Shown in pieces: positions 16,967-23,804 of a stretch of 36,649 nt of DNA. Under the pieces are notes generated by a model that worked only from the letters and a program-made list of their open reading frames with translations, was not told where the DNA came from and searched no databases. The position numbers were made by a program, and so were the translations under genes. Position 1 is the stretch's first letter. Each line of letters starts with the position of its first letter. Origin of the DNA: JAABRU01 sp050180235. GTDB taxonomy: Bacteria > Desulfobacterota > Desulfobacteria > Desulfobacterales > Desulfococcaceae. The DNA lies in assembly GCA_050180235.1 (NCBI GenBank), contig JBFXEJ010000058.1, positions 1 to 36,649 on the forward strand. Direction: 5' to 3'.

Positions 16967-17491
16967 ATGATTGATGTTTCTGTTTCGTATAACCGTTACA
17001 AATTTTTGGGATATGAATTTCTTACATGGCTGTGGTTTCTCATGGAAAAAGATCGGGAACTGCTGCGCAAGACTGATCCGGAAATGACCTCTCTGGATGT
17101 GGGAAACCGCATTCTGCTGGAAAACACCATTCATGACTCGGTGGAAAGCATTACGATCAAAGGCGATGAGGCCGGGCTGGAGGAAGGCATTCTTGCTTTG
17201 AAAAAAGGCGCAGTGGTCACGGAAATCAATCTGATTTACAAATCCGGGGGCCAGGAATGGCGGTTTACCCTCAAGGGCGAAAGTTTCCATGTGGGAAATC
17301 TGAAAGTGCCGGAAAGCGGTGTGGTGGAAACAAAGGATGATATAGAAGGCGCAGTGCTGGAAAAATACTATATGTATGAAAAAATTATCCGGCTGCTCGA
17401 TGGCCTTTATACGCATTTCACAAAACTGCGGATTTCTGCAAAATGGCAGGATGATGTGATTCCGAAAATGCGCAAGTGGATTGCGGGGTGA
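16967..17491 (+). CDS. Conserved partner of the RdgC-like protein, function unknown
   Basis: A 174-aa soluble protein that begins 3 nt after the rdgC-like stop, implying tight co-expression. Landmarks are YKFLGYEFLTWLWFLMEKDR near the N-terminus, DVGNRILLENTI, and a charged C-terminus ending KWQDDVIPKMRKWIAG. I recognise no enzyme motif. Because of its position I infer that it works with the RdgC-like protein in recombination or DNA repair. Its final 60 bp (17433-17492) recur with 5 mismatches at 19106-19165, so a second, truncated copy of this gene's 3' end lies 1.6 kb downstream. Confidence 0.8.
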   Translation: MIDVSVSYNRYKFLGYEFLTWLWFLMEKDRELLRKTDPEMTSLDVGNRILLENTIHDSVESITIKGDEAGLEEGILALKKGAVVTEINLIYKSGGQEWRFTLKGESFHVGNLKVPESGVVETKDDIEGAVLEKYYMYEKIIRLLDGLYTHFTKLRISAKWQDDVIPKMRKWIAG

Positions 17492-17547
17492 GTTTGTGCC
17501 GGTGCAGATACTCTGTTTTCATAAAAAAATAAGGAGACTGAGAATTT

Positions 17548-17796
17548 ATGAAAAATGACCAGTTACTTTCAAGAATCACTGTGAATCCCCAAATTATGGC
17601 GGGAAAGCCCGTTATCAAAGGGACACGCCTGACGGTGGAATATATTCTTGGTCTGTTTGCCAACGGAGTCACAGAATCAGAAATTATGTAAGAATACAAT
17701 GGAATTACAAAGGAAGACATTCAGGCTTGTCTTTTTTTTGCTGCAAAATCGCTGGAAAGCACAGTATTCATGCCCTTACTGGCAGAGGCTGCTTAA
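17548..17796 (+). pseudogene. DUF433 (VapB45-type) antitoxin with an internal stop
   Basis: An AAGGAG site (17531-17536) precedes ATG 17548. The frame reads through to TAA 17794-17796 (82 sense codons) but has an in-frame TAA at codon 48 (17689-17691). Residues 1-47 contain IMAGKPVIKGTRLTVEYIL and end NGVTESEIM. The second part reads EYNGITKEDIQACLFFAAKSLES. Both halves match the DUF433 family (small wHTH antitoxins, usually paired with a PIN or VapC-like toxin). A single base change probably created the stop. No toxin gene follows. The reading frame is otherwise clean, so the mutation looks recent. Confidence 0.85.
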
Positions 17797-17829
17797 ATGC
17801 GCACACCTCTCGAAATAATGAAGGATTAA

Positions 17830-17997
17830 ATGAAAACAAATGAAACGATAAATGAAATCAGAAAAACAAGGAAAGAAATTTCCCGGAAATTCAATTTCGA
17901 TCCCAAACGTCTGGTCGAATTTTATAAAGAAAAACAAAAGATAAGGGTTGCCAGCGGAAATTTTATTGAAAAAATGGCATCAGAGAAAGTTAAGTAA
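17830..17997 (+). CDS. Small charged protein (55 aa) of unknown function
   Basis: ATG 17830 to TAA 17997 gives MKTNETINEIRKTRKEISRK followed by a FNFDPKRLVEFYKEKQ segment. The 'EIR.TR..IS..F..DP..LVE.Y' pattern is common among short proteins found beside toxin-antitoxin genes, but I know of no tested function. The gene lies 33 nt after the broken DUF433 gene. Its stop is 5 nt before an attC-like R'' box, so it is the terminal gene of a cassette that may include the DUF433 gene. Confidence 0.65.
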   Translation: MKTNETINEIRKTRKEISRKFNFDPKRLVEFYKEKQKIRVASGNFIEKMASEKVK

Positions 17998-18002
17998 TAA
18001 CC

Positions 18003-18064
18003 GTTTAACCAAGCGGCCAAGCGGACGGCGGGATAAGCCCCCGCAGCTTACCTTGTTGTTATAC
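18003..18064 (+). other. attC-like recombination site 4
   Basis: R'' box GTTTAAC (18003-18009) and R'-like GTTATAC (18058-18064). The inner arms GGCGGG and CCCCCGC pair imperfectly around ATAAG. The body matches the site at 1708-1762 with a duplicated CAAGCGG unit. Confidence 0.8.
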
Positions 18065-18085
18065 CTTTAAAAATATTAATAAATT

Positions 18086-18334
18086 ATGAATATACAACAG
18101 CAAAAAATTAAGTGGGTAAAAACATGGCAAACAGCAGCATTATCGTTGAAAAACATTAAACGGAATGAACTGCAGGCACACGATTACTATGAAAAAAATC
18201 AAATGCTTTTAGACGAAATGCTGCAATACGCATGTGACAACAGCAAAAACCGCTTATTCAGTGGCCTTGTTGAGCAGCAGCGTATATTCAAAAAAATGTA
18301 TAAAAGAAAAAATGTAAGGAAAGACAACAGATAA
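18086..18334 (+). CDS. Small partner protein of the adjacent nucleotidyltransferase
   Basis: An 82-aa, basic, mostly helical protein (for example ELQAHDYYEKNQMLLDEML and a lysine-rich C-terminus KKMYKRKNVRKDNR). Its TAA overlaps the ATG of the next gene by one base, so translation is coupled. A small helical protein encoded directly before an AbiEii-type nucleotidyltransferase is the layout of a toxin-antitoxin pair. I infer a partner or antitoxin role from context only. It is the first gene in its cassette, right after attC-like site 4. Confidence 0.65.
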   Translation: MNIQQQKIKWVKTWQTAALSLKNIKRNELQAHDYYEKNQMLLDEMLQYACDNSKNRLFSGLVEQQRIFKKMYKRKNVRKDNR

Positions 18335-18891
18335 TGAACCCATTGTTTCAAGCTGCTTTGGAATTGCAACAGACCATGAAAGCCAAAAATTGGCCTTTTT
18401 GCTTTATTGGCGGCCTTGCAGTAATACGCTGGGGTGAAGTCAGGATGACGCAGGACATAGATATTTGCCTGATGTGCGGATTCGGTAATGAAGAGAACTA
18501 TATAGAAAATCTCATAAAACATTATAAAAGCAGAGTTGATGATCCTGTAACTTTTGCTCTCAATAACAGGGTACTTCTGCTATATGCTTCAAACGGCGTT
18601 GCTGTTGATATTTCACTTTCGGGTTTGCCTTTTGAAGATGAAATGATCCGGCAGGCAACCTATTTTAAATTCAGTCCTGACTGCTCAGTGATAACATGCT
18701 CGGCAGAAGATCTTATAATTCTGAAAGCATTTGCAGACAGACCAAAAGACTGGAACGATATTGAAACTGTTGCAATGAGACAGAATAGTAAACTTAATGT
18801 TGAATATATCACAGAGCAGTTGACTCCGCTATGCGATTTAAAAGAATCTCCTGAAATTATTGAAAAGTTAAAGAATGTATTGCAAAAATAA
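18334..18891 (+). CDS. Nucleotidyltransferase, AbiEii/minimal NTase-like
   Basis: A 185-aa protein. The core FCFIGGLAVIRWGEVRMTQD followed by IDICL shows the G-G...R...T-D-I-D pattern of minimal nucleotidyltransferases, with the acidic pair in TQDIDI and a third acidic residue likely in VAVDISLSG (about residue 91). The C-terminal EDLIILKAFADRPKDWNDIE helix is characteristic of the AbiEii/DUF6036 group, where such enzymes act as toxins that modify RNA or NTPs. The gene is coupled to the small protein upstream. It sits inside a gene cassette with attC-like DNA on both sides. The target is unknown. Confidence 0.85.
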   Translation: MNPLFQAALELQQTMKAKNWPFCFIGGLAVIRWGEVRMTQDIDICLMCGFGNEENYIENLIKHYKSRVDDPVTFALNNRVLLLYASNGVAVDISLSGLPFEDEMIRQATYFKFSPDCSVITCSAEDLIILKAFADRPKDWNDIETVAMRQNSKLNVEYITEQLTPLCDLKESPEIIEKLKNVLQK

Positions 18892-18899
18892 GATAATTT

Positions 18900-18917
18900 G
18901 TTAACAAGTGGTTATGC
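18900..18917 (+). other. Collapsed attC remnant
   Basis: GTTAACAAGTGGTTATGC retains an R''-like TTAAC and an R'-like GTTATGC with almost no centre, as if the hairpin arms had been deleted. It sits directly after the NTase gene, where a cassette attC is expected. The short length allows a chance match. Confidence 0.4.
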
Positions 18918-18941
18918 CTTCTCAATTGAAAAACAACTGAT

Positions 18942-19127
18942 ATGAGAATATTTACAATAGATTCCAATAAAAAATTGATACCTTATGAAGAGTATCCATT
19001 TAAAGATTCAAACCTTGAATCTGAGTTAGAGAGCTTACTTGAAAGCGACCCTGATTATTTTTTTGAAGATTCAAAGATACTTATTATCGGGTGTCAGGTA
19101 ACAACTTTCCGCAAAATGGCAGGATGA
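18942..19127 (+). pseudogene. N-terminal fragment of a putative nuclease-like protein, truncated
   Basis: ATG 18942 opens a frame of 61 codons. The first 54 or so (MRIFTIDSNKKLIPYEEY, then an acidic ESELESLLESDPDYFFED helix and LIIGCQVTT) look like the beginning of a DUF91/PDDEXK-type protein. The catalytic part is absent. From 19106 the sequence switches to a copy of the 3' end of the rdgC-partner gene in a different frame and stops at 19127. The gene is therefore cut by a recombination junction at about 19100-19106. The family label is tentative. Confidence 0.55.
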
Positions 19128-19165
19128 GGTGATTCCGAAAATGAGAAAGTGGATTGCAGGGTGAG
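19106..19165 (+). repeat. Second copy of the rdgC-partner gene's last 60 bp
   Basis: The 60 bases align without gaps to 17433-17492 with 5 differences (92% identity). In its own frame it encodes SAKWQDEVIPKMRKWIAG and a stop. The differences are mostly silent (CGC to AGA still Arg, GCG to GCA still Ala; GAT to GAG gives Asp to Glu), so this is a diverged homologous gene end and not a fresh duplication. The two copies bound a 1.6-kb segment of accessory genes. Confidence 0.9.
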
Positions 19166-19180
19166 GCAGGTTTGCAGATG

Positions 19181-19299
19181 GTAAGGTATATAGTGCTATA
19201 TGCCTTACAACTTTCTGAAAGCATATACTTATATATGCTTTCATGGTATATAGCAAGCATATAGTAAATATGCCTGAAATACGGACATGGTGTCCGTAT
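19181..19299. repeat. Cluster of three palindromes
   Basis: Three hairpins follow each other: GTAAGGTATATAG with CTATATGCCTTAC (19181-19208), GAAAGCATATA with TATATGCTTTC (19217-19242), and ATACGGACA with TGTCCGTAT (19279-19299). A GTTAGCC box resembling an attC R' site follows at 19308-19314. The group sits between the truncated fragment and the HEPN gene. It may be an unusual large attC, a transcription terminator set or a palindromic element. Confidence 0.6.
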
Positions 19300-19327
19300 A
19301 ATCACTGGTTAGCCTTTTTAAACAAGA

Positions 19328-20089
19328 ATGAAAATGTCACAACTAATTGACGAATTATGGAAAAATTCAAAAGATTCAATGGAACATGCTATTGAGCATT
19401 TTTTAGAGCTAACTTATCATAAAGATAATAAATGGCATCATCAGAAATGGATTATACTTAGTGTTCATCATGCGGCGGAATGTGTTGTAAACATGCTGCT
19501 TAAAGAGATAGATCCTTCTAATCGTATTTTTTTCAAAAAAGATGGTTCAGATCACTTTCCAAGTCTCATACCTTCAATTAACGAGCTTATTAAATATGAA
19601 AGAGATGGAAAGATAACAAAAACAGAGGTTCACCTTCTAAACCTTTTAGAACAGCTCAACAAAACTAGGAATGAAATTATACATCGTAATCCTCCGCAAA
19701 AACTTGACGCGTCTGTTGTGTCAGTTGCTGCTATGTCGCTGATAGGAATGCTTCACGTCATCCAAAGAAGAAGAAACGAATCTTTTTACAATATATTTAA
19801 TCAACATACGGAAGTTCAGAGAGATATTTCTGAGGCTGTTAAGGTCTCTATGATAGATGAATATAAAGCATTAATAGAATCTTTATTAAAAGAGAAGTAT
19901 CCTAATGAATTTTTTGATGAATGTCCATACTGCGGAGCCGTCGCAATTATTAATTCCCTGCGTCTCCCAACAACAACTTGCAACGCATGTTTTGAGGAGT
20001 TAGAATTAATAACTTGTGAATCTTGCAAAGAAGAATATTATACTCTTTCCTATTGTAACGAAATGATTGACTGTCCTTTTTGCGGTTAA
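19328..20089 (+). CDS. HEPN-like protein with C-terminal zinc ribbons
   Basis: A 253-aa protein (start 19328; ATG 19334 also possible). The N-terminal 160 residues are helical and contain RNEIIH (about residue 114), matching the R-x4-6-H signature of HEPN RNases. The 'HHAAECVVNMLLKE' segment is like HEPN helix 1. The C-terminal 60 residues carry four C-x-x-C pairs, starting CPYCG, CNACFEE, CESCKEE and CPFCG, i.e. two zinc ribbons suited to RNA, DNA or protein binding. The order HEPN plus zinc ribbons suggests a nuclease-type defence or toxin protein, inferred from motifs. The gene ends 3 nt before an attC-like site, so it is a one-gene cassette. Confidence 0.75.
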   Translation: MKMSQLIDELWKNSKDSMEHAIEHFLELTYHKDNKWHHQKWIILSVHHAAECVVNMLLKEIDPSNRIFFKKDGSDHFPSLIPSINELIKYERDGKITKTEVHLLNLLEQLNKTRNEIIHRNPPQKLDASVVSVAAMSLIGMLHVIQRRRNESFYNIFNQHTEVQRDISEAVKVSMIDEYKALIESLLKEKYPNEFFDECPYCGAVAIINSLRLPTTTCNACFEELELITCESCKEEYYTLSYCNEMIDCPFCG

Positions 20090-20091
20090 AA

Positions 20092-20137
20092 GGCTAACCA
20101 AACGTTCAAGCGGACGGCTACCGCCGCGGTGTTAGGT
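20092..20137 (+). other. attC-like recombination site 5
   Basis: R''-like GGCTAAC (20092-20098) and consensus R' GTTAGGT (20131-20137). The short centre contains CAAGCGGACGGC, as in sites 2 and 4, with a CGG-rich arm opposite. Confidence 0.75.
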
Positions 20138-20159
20138 GTGCTATATTAGGAAACGAATA

Positions 20160-20987
20160 ATGACTTATAATTCTAATAAAATATTGCTAAACGAAATTTT
20201 AAAATTGGATAATCTGGATAATGTGAAAATTAGATTCAATTTAATGTTTAGAGAAAATTGGAATCCCATTGATATTTTTAAAAATAGTGATTTTGATATT
20301 CTACTTGAAGGTCAATACTGGAATTACAAAACAAAAAAATCTTATAAAGATGGCCAGATTACAATAGGTTTTATCCGTATTAACAATATTGACAATCTAT
20401 GGTTGTTGTTTCACATCGGGAAAATCACTAAAGATTTAAACGTCTTTGATGGAATTGGATATGAGTATGAAATTCTACATCAATACCAAAAATATTTCGG
20501 ACGATTGATTGTTAAGTTTAGAAACAATTCGCAAACTATGATTCGGTTAGCCAAATCAGTAATTAATGATTGTGAGGTTGTTCAAATTCTTCCTGATATT
20601 TTTGATAACGATATTTTCCCTGGTTATGATAAAGTAAATGTTTCTTGGGAGGAATTATCGCACTTAATTTCAAAAGAAAGTTGGAAAACAGCTTTACAAA
20701 ATCAGAAAGGTATCTATTTAATTACTGATATTTCTACTGGTAAAATGTATGTAGGTTCAGCATATGGGGAATATATGATTTTAGGTCGTTGGCAATCATA
20801 TATCAGAACAGGAAATGGTGATAACATAGAGTTGAAAAAATTGAATTTTAATTACATCAAGAAAAATTTTAAATATTCAATATTGGAAATTTTCAAATCA
20901 ACGACAGATGATCAAACTATTATTTCAAGAGAATGTTGGTGGAAATCTGTTCTACAAACAAGAGAATTTGGATACAACAAAAATTGA
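20160..20987 (+). CDS. GIY-YIG nuclease domain protein
   Basis: A 275-aa protein. ATG 20160 is chosen because TAGGA precedes it; the open frame could extend to 20136, inside the attC-like site. The N-terminal 175 residues are unrecognised, rich in Asn, Ile and Lys. From about residue 180 the GIY-YIG fold appears: KGIYLITDISTGKMYVGSAY (the two tyrosines of the GIY...YVG core), then the catalytic arginine in GRWQSYI and a glutamate-bearing SRECWWKSVL helix near the C-terminus. Such proteins are DNA endonucleases in homing elements and phage-defence systems. The gene is AT-rich. It is a single-gene cassette between two attC-like sites. Confidence 0.85.
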   Translation: MTYNSNKILLNEILKLDNLDNVKIRFNLMFRENWNPIDIFKNSDFDILLEGQYWNYKTKKSYKDGQITIGFIRINNIDNLWLLFHIGKITKDLNVFDGIGYEYEILHQYQKYFGRLIVKFRNNSQTMIRLAKSVINDCEVVQILPDIFDNDIFPGYDKVNVSWEELSHLISKESWKTALQNQKGIYLITDISTGKMYVGSAYGEYMILGRWQSYIRTGNGDNIELKKLNFNYIKKNFKYSILEIFKSTTDDQTIISRECWWKSVLQTREFGYNKN

Positions 20988-20993
20988 AAGCAC

Positions 20994-21104
20994 ACCTAAC
21001 CAGTCGTTCAACAGGACAGCGGGGGCTTCCCTTCGCAAGCTCACTCCAGCCCCGCTGTCGGTCAACTCTGCGTTATCCGGGATTCGGTTAATATCTGGTT
21101 AGGC
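20994..21104 (+). other. attC-like recombination site 6
   Basis: R'' box ACCTAAC (20994-21000); candidate R' boxes are GTTATCC (21072-21078) and GTTAGGC (21098-21104). The long stem pairs GACAGCGGGGC with GCCCCGCTGTC. The presence of two possible R' boxes 26 bp apart suggests a rearranged or imprecise end. The region 21105-21315 is AT-rich and shows no gene. Confidence 0.8.
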
Positions 21105-21315
21105 ATTCATTATTATTTTTATAGTCAGATAGTTAAAAATATCTGATGTGAATTAATTGATTGGTATAAAGTATTAAATTTCTGTGTAAAATAAACATAA
21201 TTTTTTAAGCGAAAAAGGTATGAATTTTGTTATTATCTTTTTCAAATAAGCGTTATTCCTTTATTGATTTATTTCATATTGTAACAAAAAATTTAATAAA
21301 AGTGCTCTATAGAAC

Positions 21316-22035
21316 ATGGACTTAATTTGCAAAAATCCGAAAATGAATCATCCAATATTTATCAAAAGAGAGTTACACCTATTTGAGAAATTACAAATTA
21401 TGAATAATTATATTGAGCTTAGAAAAATTAGATGCCTTGATGGTTTACATTACTCTTTTGAAATATTAGAATATTTTTACAGTCATCTTTATGAAATTTG
21501 CTGTTTGATCTCAGAGGATTACCATAATGTTGTAAAAGCATTGGCATCTTGTTGGGGATTTATTGACGCTCTTCATCGAATTAGAGAAATTGCTCAATCA
21601 ACTCCTGGAATAAATGTAAAGCATAAAGAAATGAGGGCATTTCTAAATGACACAAAAATTGCAGAAGAATATAGACATTATATTCAACATTTACGTGGAG
21701 AGTTGGCAAATAATCCTCCTAACACATTTCCGGTATGGGGCGCAATTTCATGGGTTGACCCAAAGATAAATAATAAATGCCACATTGCTATATTTGGCGC
21801 TCAAATCAAAGGAACAAATTTCTCAAGTTGTGTCTATGATACTTTAAACAATGAATGGGTCAGTAAAGTTTGTCTGGGGGTAGGTGAAAAATCGTTTAAT
21901 TTTGATATAATATACAAAGCTGTTGAAAAGATAAGGGATTATCTAATTCCGGCAATTATAGAAGGAGCTTCCAAAGAAATCAAGTTCCATGATAAATTGC
22001 CAATAATGACCGTTGAATTTAGAAGAAATGCCTAA
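21316..22035 (+). CDS. Cassette protein of unknown function (up to 239 aa)
   Basis: An AT-rich open frame starting at 21316; ATG 21343 (MNHPIFIKREL) is an alternative. I recognise no family. Visible features are a helical N-terminal half (for example SFEILEYFYSHLYEICCLIS), a mid-section VKHKEMRAFLNDTKIAEEYR, a beta-rich PVWGAISWVDPKI segment and a helical C-terminus. There is no signal peptide. The stop TAA lies within the R'' box of the next attC-like site, as is usual for cassette genes. It is probably a real gene: the frame is long, intact and sits at the expected position. Confidence 0.7.
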   Translation: MDLICKNPKMNHPIFIKRELHLFEKLQIMNNYIELRKIRCLDGLHYSFEILEYFYSHLYEICCLISEDYHNVVKALASCWGFIDALHRIREIAQSTPGINVKHKEMRAFLNDTKIAEEYRHYIQHLRGELANNPPNTFPVWGAISWVDPKINNKCHIAIFGAQIKGTNFSSCVYDTLNNEWVSKVCLGVGEKSFNFDIIYKAVEKIRDYLIPAIIEGASKEIKFHDKLPIMTVEFRRNA

Positions 22036-22118
22036 CCCGGCGCTGAACTCGGACGCAAAATGGTTCCGGTCGCTATCGCTCCCCCCACTCTTTTGCGTCG
22101 ATTAGCTTGTCGTTAGAT
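22030..22118 (+). other. attC-like recombination site 7
   Basis: R'' box GCCTAAC (22030-22036) and R' box GTTAGAT (22112-22118), both consensus. The body is nearly identical to site 1 (CCCGGCGCTGAACTCGGACG then GCAAAA), with the paired arm CTCTTTTGCGTC. Confidence 0.9.
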
Positions 22119-22153
22119 TCAAGCCTTCGGCGGATGAAAAGGAAGAAATACAA

Positions 22154-22819
22154 ATGAAATTCATTTTTGATTGGATATGTCATGATATTGATTTTGAATT
22201 ATCATTTTTTAATCAATTTTACACTCTTTATCACAATAATCTTTCTGATATGAAACGTAAATCTATCGAAAGTATAGAAAATGAATTAACAGATATTACT
22301 GATGAGGAGGAATATTCAGAATTATACAATTCGTATAAAAATCATTATGAGCAATTATTTGATGATTTATTTCCAAATCAAATGAATTACATGATGATTG
22401 TAAATTTATACACTTTCCTTGAACGAAACATTAAGAAAATATGCGATGATTATAAAGAAAGAAATAAATTCCCGTTTTCTATTGAAGGTTTTGAAGGTGA
22501 TCTGGGTACAAAATTAATGCGCTATTTATTATGCTATAAAAATTTGATCTATAAGGATAAATATATACAGGTTATTCAAGAAATTGCAATGCTCCGAAAC
22601 AAAATAGTACACTGTCACGGATATTTAGACCCTGATGATAAAAAGATAAGACGATTTATCAAAGATAAAGGTGTCAATGGAAGTATCTTATTATTAGATG
22701 GAAGTCAAATAGTTATTAAAAATGAGTTTTGTGAAGAATATAGAAGAAAAGTAAGGGAAGTTGTTATGTCGTTATTAACAGATATGGGATATGAAACCAA
22801 ATTCAGAATAATAGAATAA
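22154..22819 (+). CDS. HEPN-like cassette protein (221 aa)
   Basis: An intact AT-rich gene; AAGGA precedes ATG 22154 by a normal distance. The protein is helical and soluble. At about residue 147 it has LRNKIVHCHG, which matches the R-x4-H signature of HEPN RNase domains (R followed by NKIV and then H). The upstream helix MIVNLYTFLERNIKKICDDY is also HEPN-like. I infer an RNA-cleaving toxin or defence effector, but no partner gene is present. It lies between two attC-like sites as a single-gene cassette. Confidence 0.7.
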   Translation: MKFIFDWICHDIDFELSFFNQFYTLYHNNLSDMKRKSIESIENELTDITDEEEYSELYNSYKNHYEQLFDDLFPNQMNYMMIVNLYTFLERNIKKICDDYKERNKFPFSIEGFEGDLGTKLMRYLLCYKNLIYKDKYIQVIQEIAMLRNKIVHCHGYLDPDDKKIRRFIKDKGVNGSILLLDGSQIVIKNEFCEEYRRKVREVVMSLLTDMGYETKFRIIE

Positions 22820-22873
22820 TCTAACCTAATTCTTATAAAACAGTTATTCAATTTTTACAAAATTTTAAACCTA

Positions 22874-22923
22874 ACCTAACCATCTGTTGCAGCCGATTGG
22901 CACGGCTGAACATGGTGTTAGGG
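22874..22923 (+). other. attC-like recombination site 8
   Basis: R'' box ACCTAAC (22874-22880) and R'-like GTTAGGG (22917-22923). A small stem CAGCCG pairs with CGGCTG. The last R' base deviates from consensus, as it does in site 10, which precedes the paralogous downstream cassette. Confidence 0.8.
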
Positions 22924-22984
22924 GAATAACTGATATAATGCACAGCAGATAAAACTCTGAAGCATATTTAAAGGAGAGGTGAAA

Positions 22985-23395
22985 ATGATCTCTTCTGTCA
23001 ACCACAGTTATATCTGTACCAAAATTATAGAGCATCTTTTAAAGAAAGAAGAGATTCAGCCTTTTGTAGAACTCACATTGGACATTGACAAAGGGATGAC
23101 ACCGGATATTTCTGTATAAAGAGAAAACTCAGTCCGGCCGGATTTTCTGGAAGATAAAACCCGATGTGATATAATTCCGCTGCTGGCAATTGAAATCCTG
23201 TCACCCGCACAGGGAATACAGGAACTGGCTGACAAAGCCAAAACACTGCCTGCGGCAGGTGTGTCAACAGTCTGGATTGTTGATACTTATGCCAGAACCG
23301 TTATTGTTGTTAATAATGAAAAAAAGAAAACATTTCACCGTGAGATTGTAGATTCCGAAGGTATAAAAGTGGATTTCAGAGAAATATTTATTTAG
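22985..23395 (+). pseudogene. Uma2-type nuclease-like gene, copy 1, with a nonsense mutation
   Basis: AAAGGAGAGGTG precedes ATG 22985. The 136-codon frame has one internal stop: TAA at 23117-23119, where copy 2 has TAC (Tyr) in the motif PDISVY. The rest is intact and reads MTPDIS, then LLAIEILSPAQGIQEL, AAGVSTVWIVDTYART and VDFREIFI. These are the marks of the Uma2/DUF820 family of PD-(D/E)XK-like proteins (P-D...E-[IV]-[LV]-S-P...). Its own TAG stop overlaps the terminus of an adjacent MITE. It begins right after an attC-like site, so it is a cassette. Its upstream region matches that of copy 2 at 24805 almost base for base. Confidence 0.85.
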
Positions 23396-23531
23396 GCGAT
23401 TTACATGAAAAAATGTACCATCATTGTAGGGTGGGCACGGCTTTTTGTGCCCACCGTTTCAGCAGGACGGCGGGCACAAAAAGCCGTGCCCACCCTACTA
23501 AAAACGTTATAATCATTAATGGAAATCACCT
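23394..23531. mobile_element. MITE family B, copy 4 (138 bp)
   Basis: Begins AGGCGATTTACATG and ends GGAAATCACCT. The centre holds a long GTAGGGTGGGCACGGCTTTT hairpin with its complement. It is the same length as the copy at 27114-27251 and inverted relative to it. It supplies the AG of the upstream gene's TAG stop. Confidence 0.9.
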
Positions 23532-23593
23532 TAGGGCATATCCGAAAGTCTGAAGTCTGTCTTCGGACATACAATTAAACAACAGAGGCTTAT

Positions 23594-23651
23594 TTCTAAC
23601 CCTCAGTTGCAGCCGGACGGCTTACAGCCGCCCCTGAAACTGTTGTCAGGC
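23594..23651 (+). other. Degenerate attC-like site 9
   Basis: R''-like TTCTAAC (23594-23600) and a weak R' around TGTTGTCAGGC. The centre GCAGCCGGACGG...CAGCCGCCCCTG can form a partial stem. It is placed between the Uma2 copy 1 cassette and the next gene fragment. Confidence 0.55.
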
Positions 23652-23705
23652 GTCAAAAAAGCCCAGCGTCTACCATGTTCATCAATTGGGCTGAATGAGG
23701 AAAAT

Positions 23706-23804
23706 ATGAAAAAATTCTGATTGCTTTGTTTAACATTAAGTGCGGTTTTTCAATTTGGATCTGTGAATGCAGATTTCAAAGTGGTAAAAAATCCGGTAGC
23801 GGGA
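23706..23804 (+). pseudogene. 5' remnant of a secreted-protein gene
   Basis: AGGAAAAT precedes ATG 23706. The frame gives a signal-peptide-like start, LLCLTLSAVFQFGSVNA followed by DFKVVKN, but has TGA at codon 5 (after MKKF) and is cut at 23804 by a family A element. The continuation after the element is unrelated, so the rest of the gene is gone. Confidence 0.6.

Noticed and set aside
22934..22939. TATAAT before Uma2 copy 1 (and the same before copy 2) as a cassette promoter
   Set aside because: No matching -35 element lies at the right distance, so a promoter claim is not supported.
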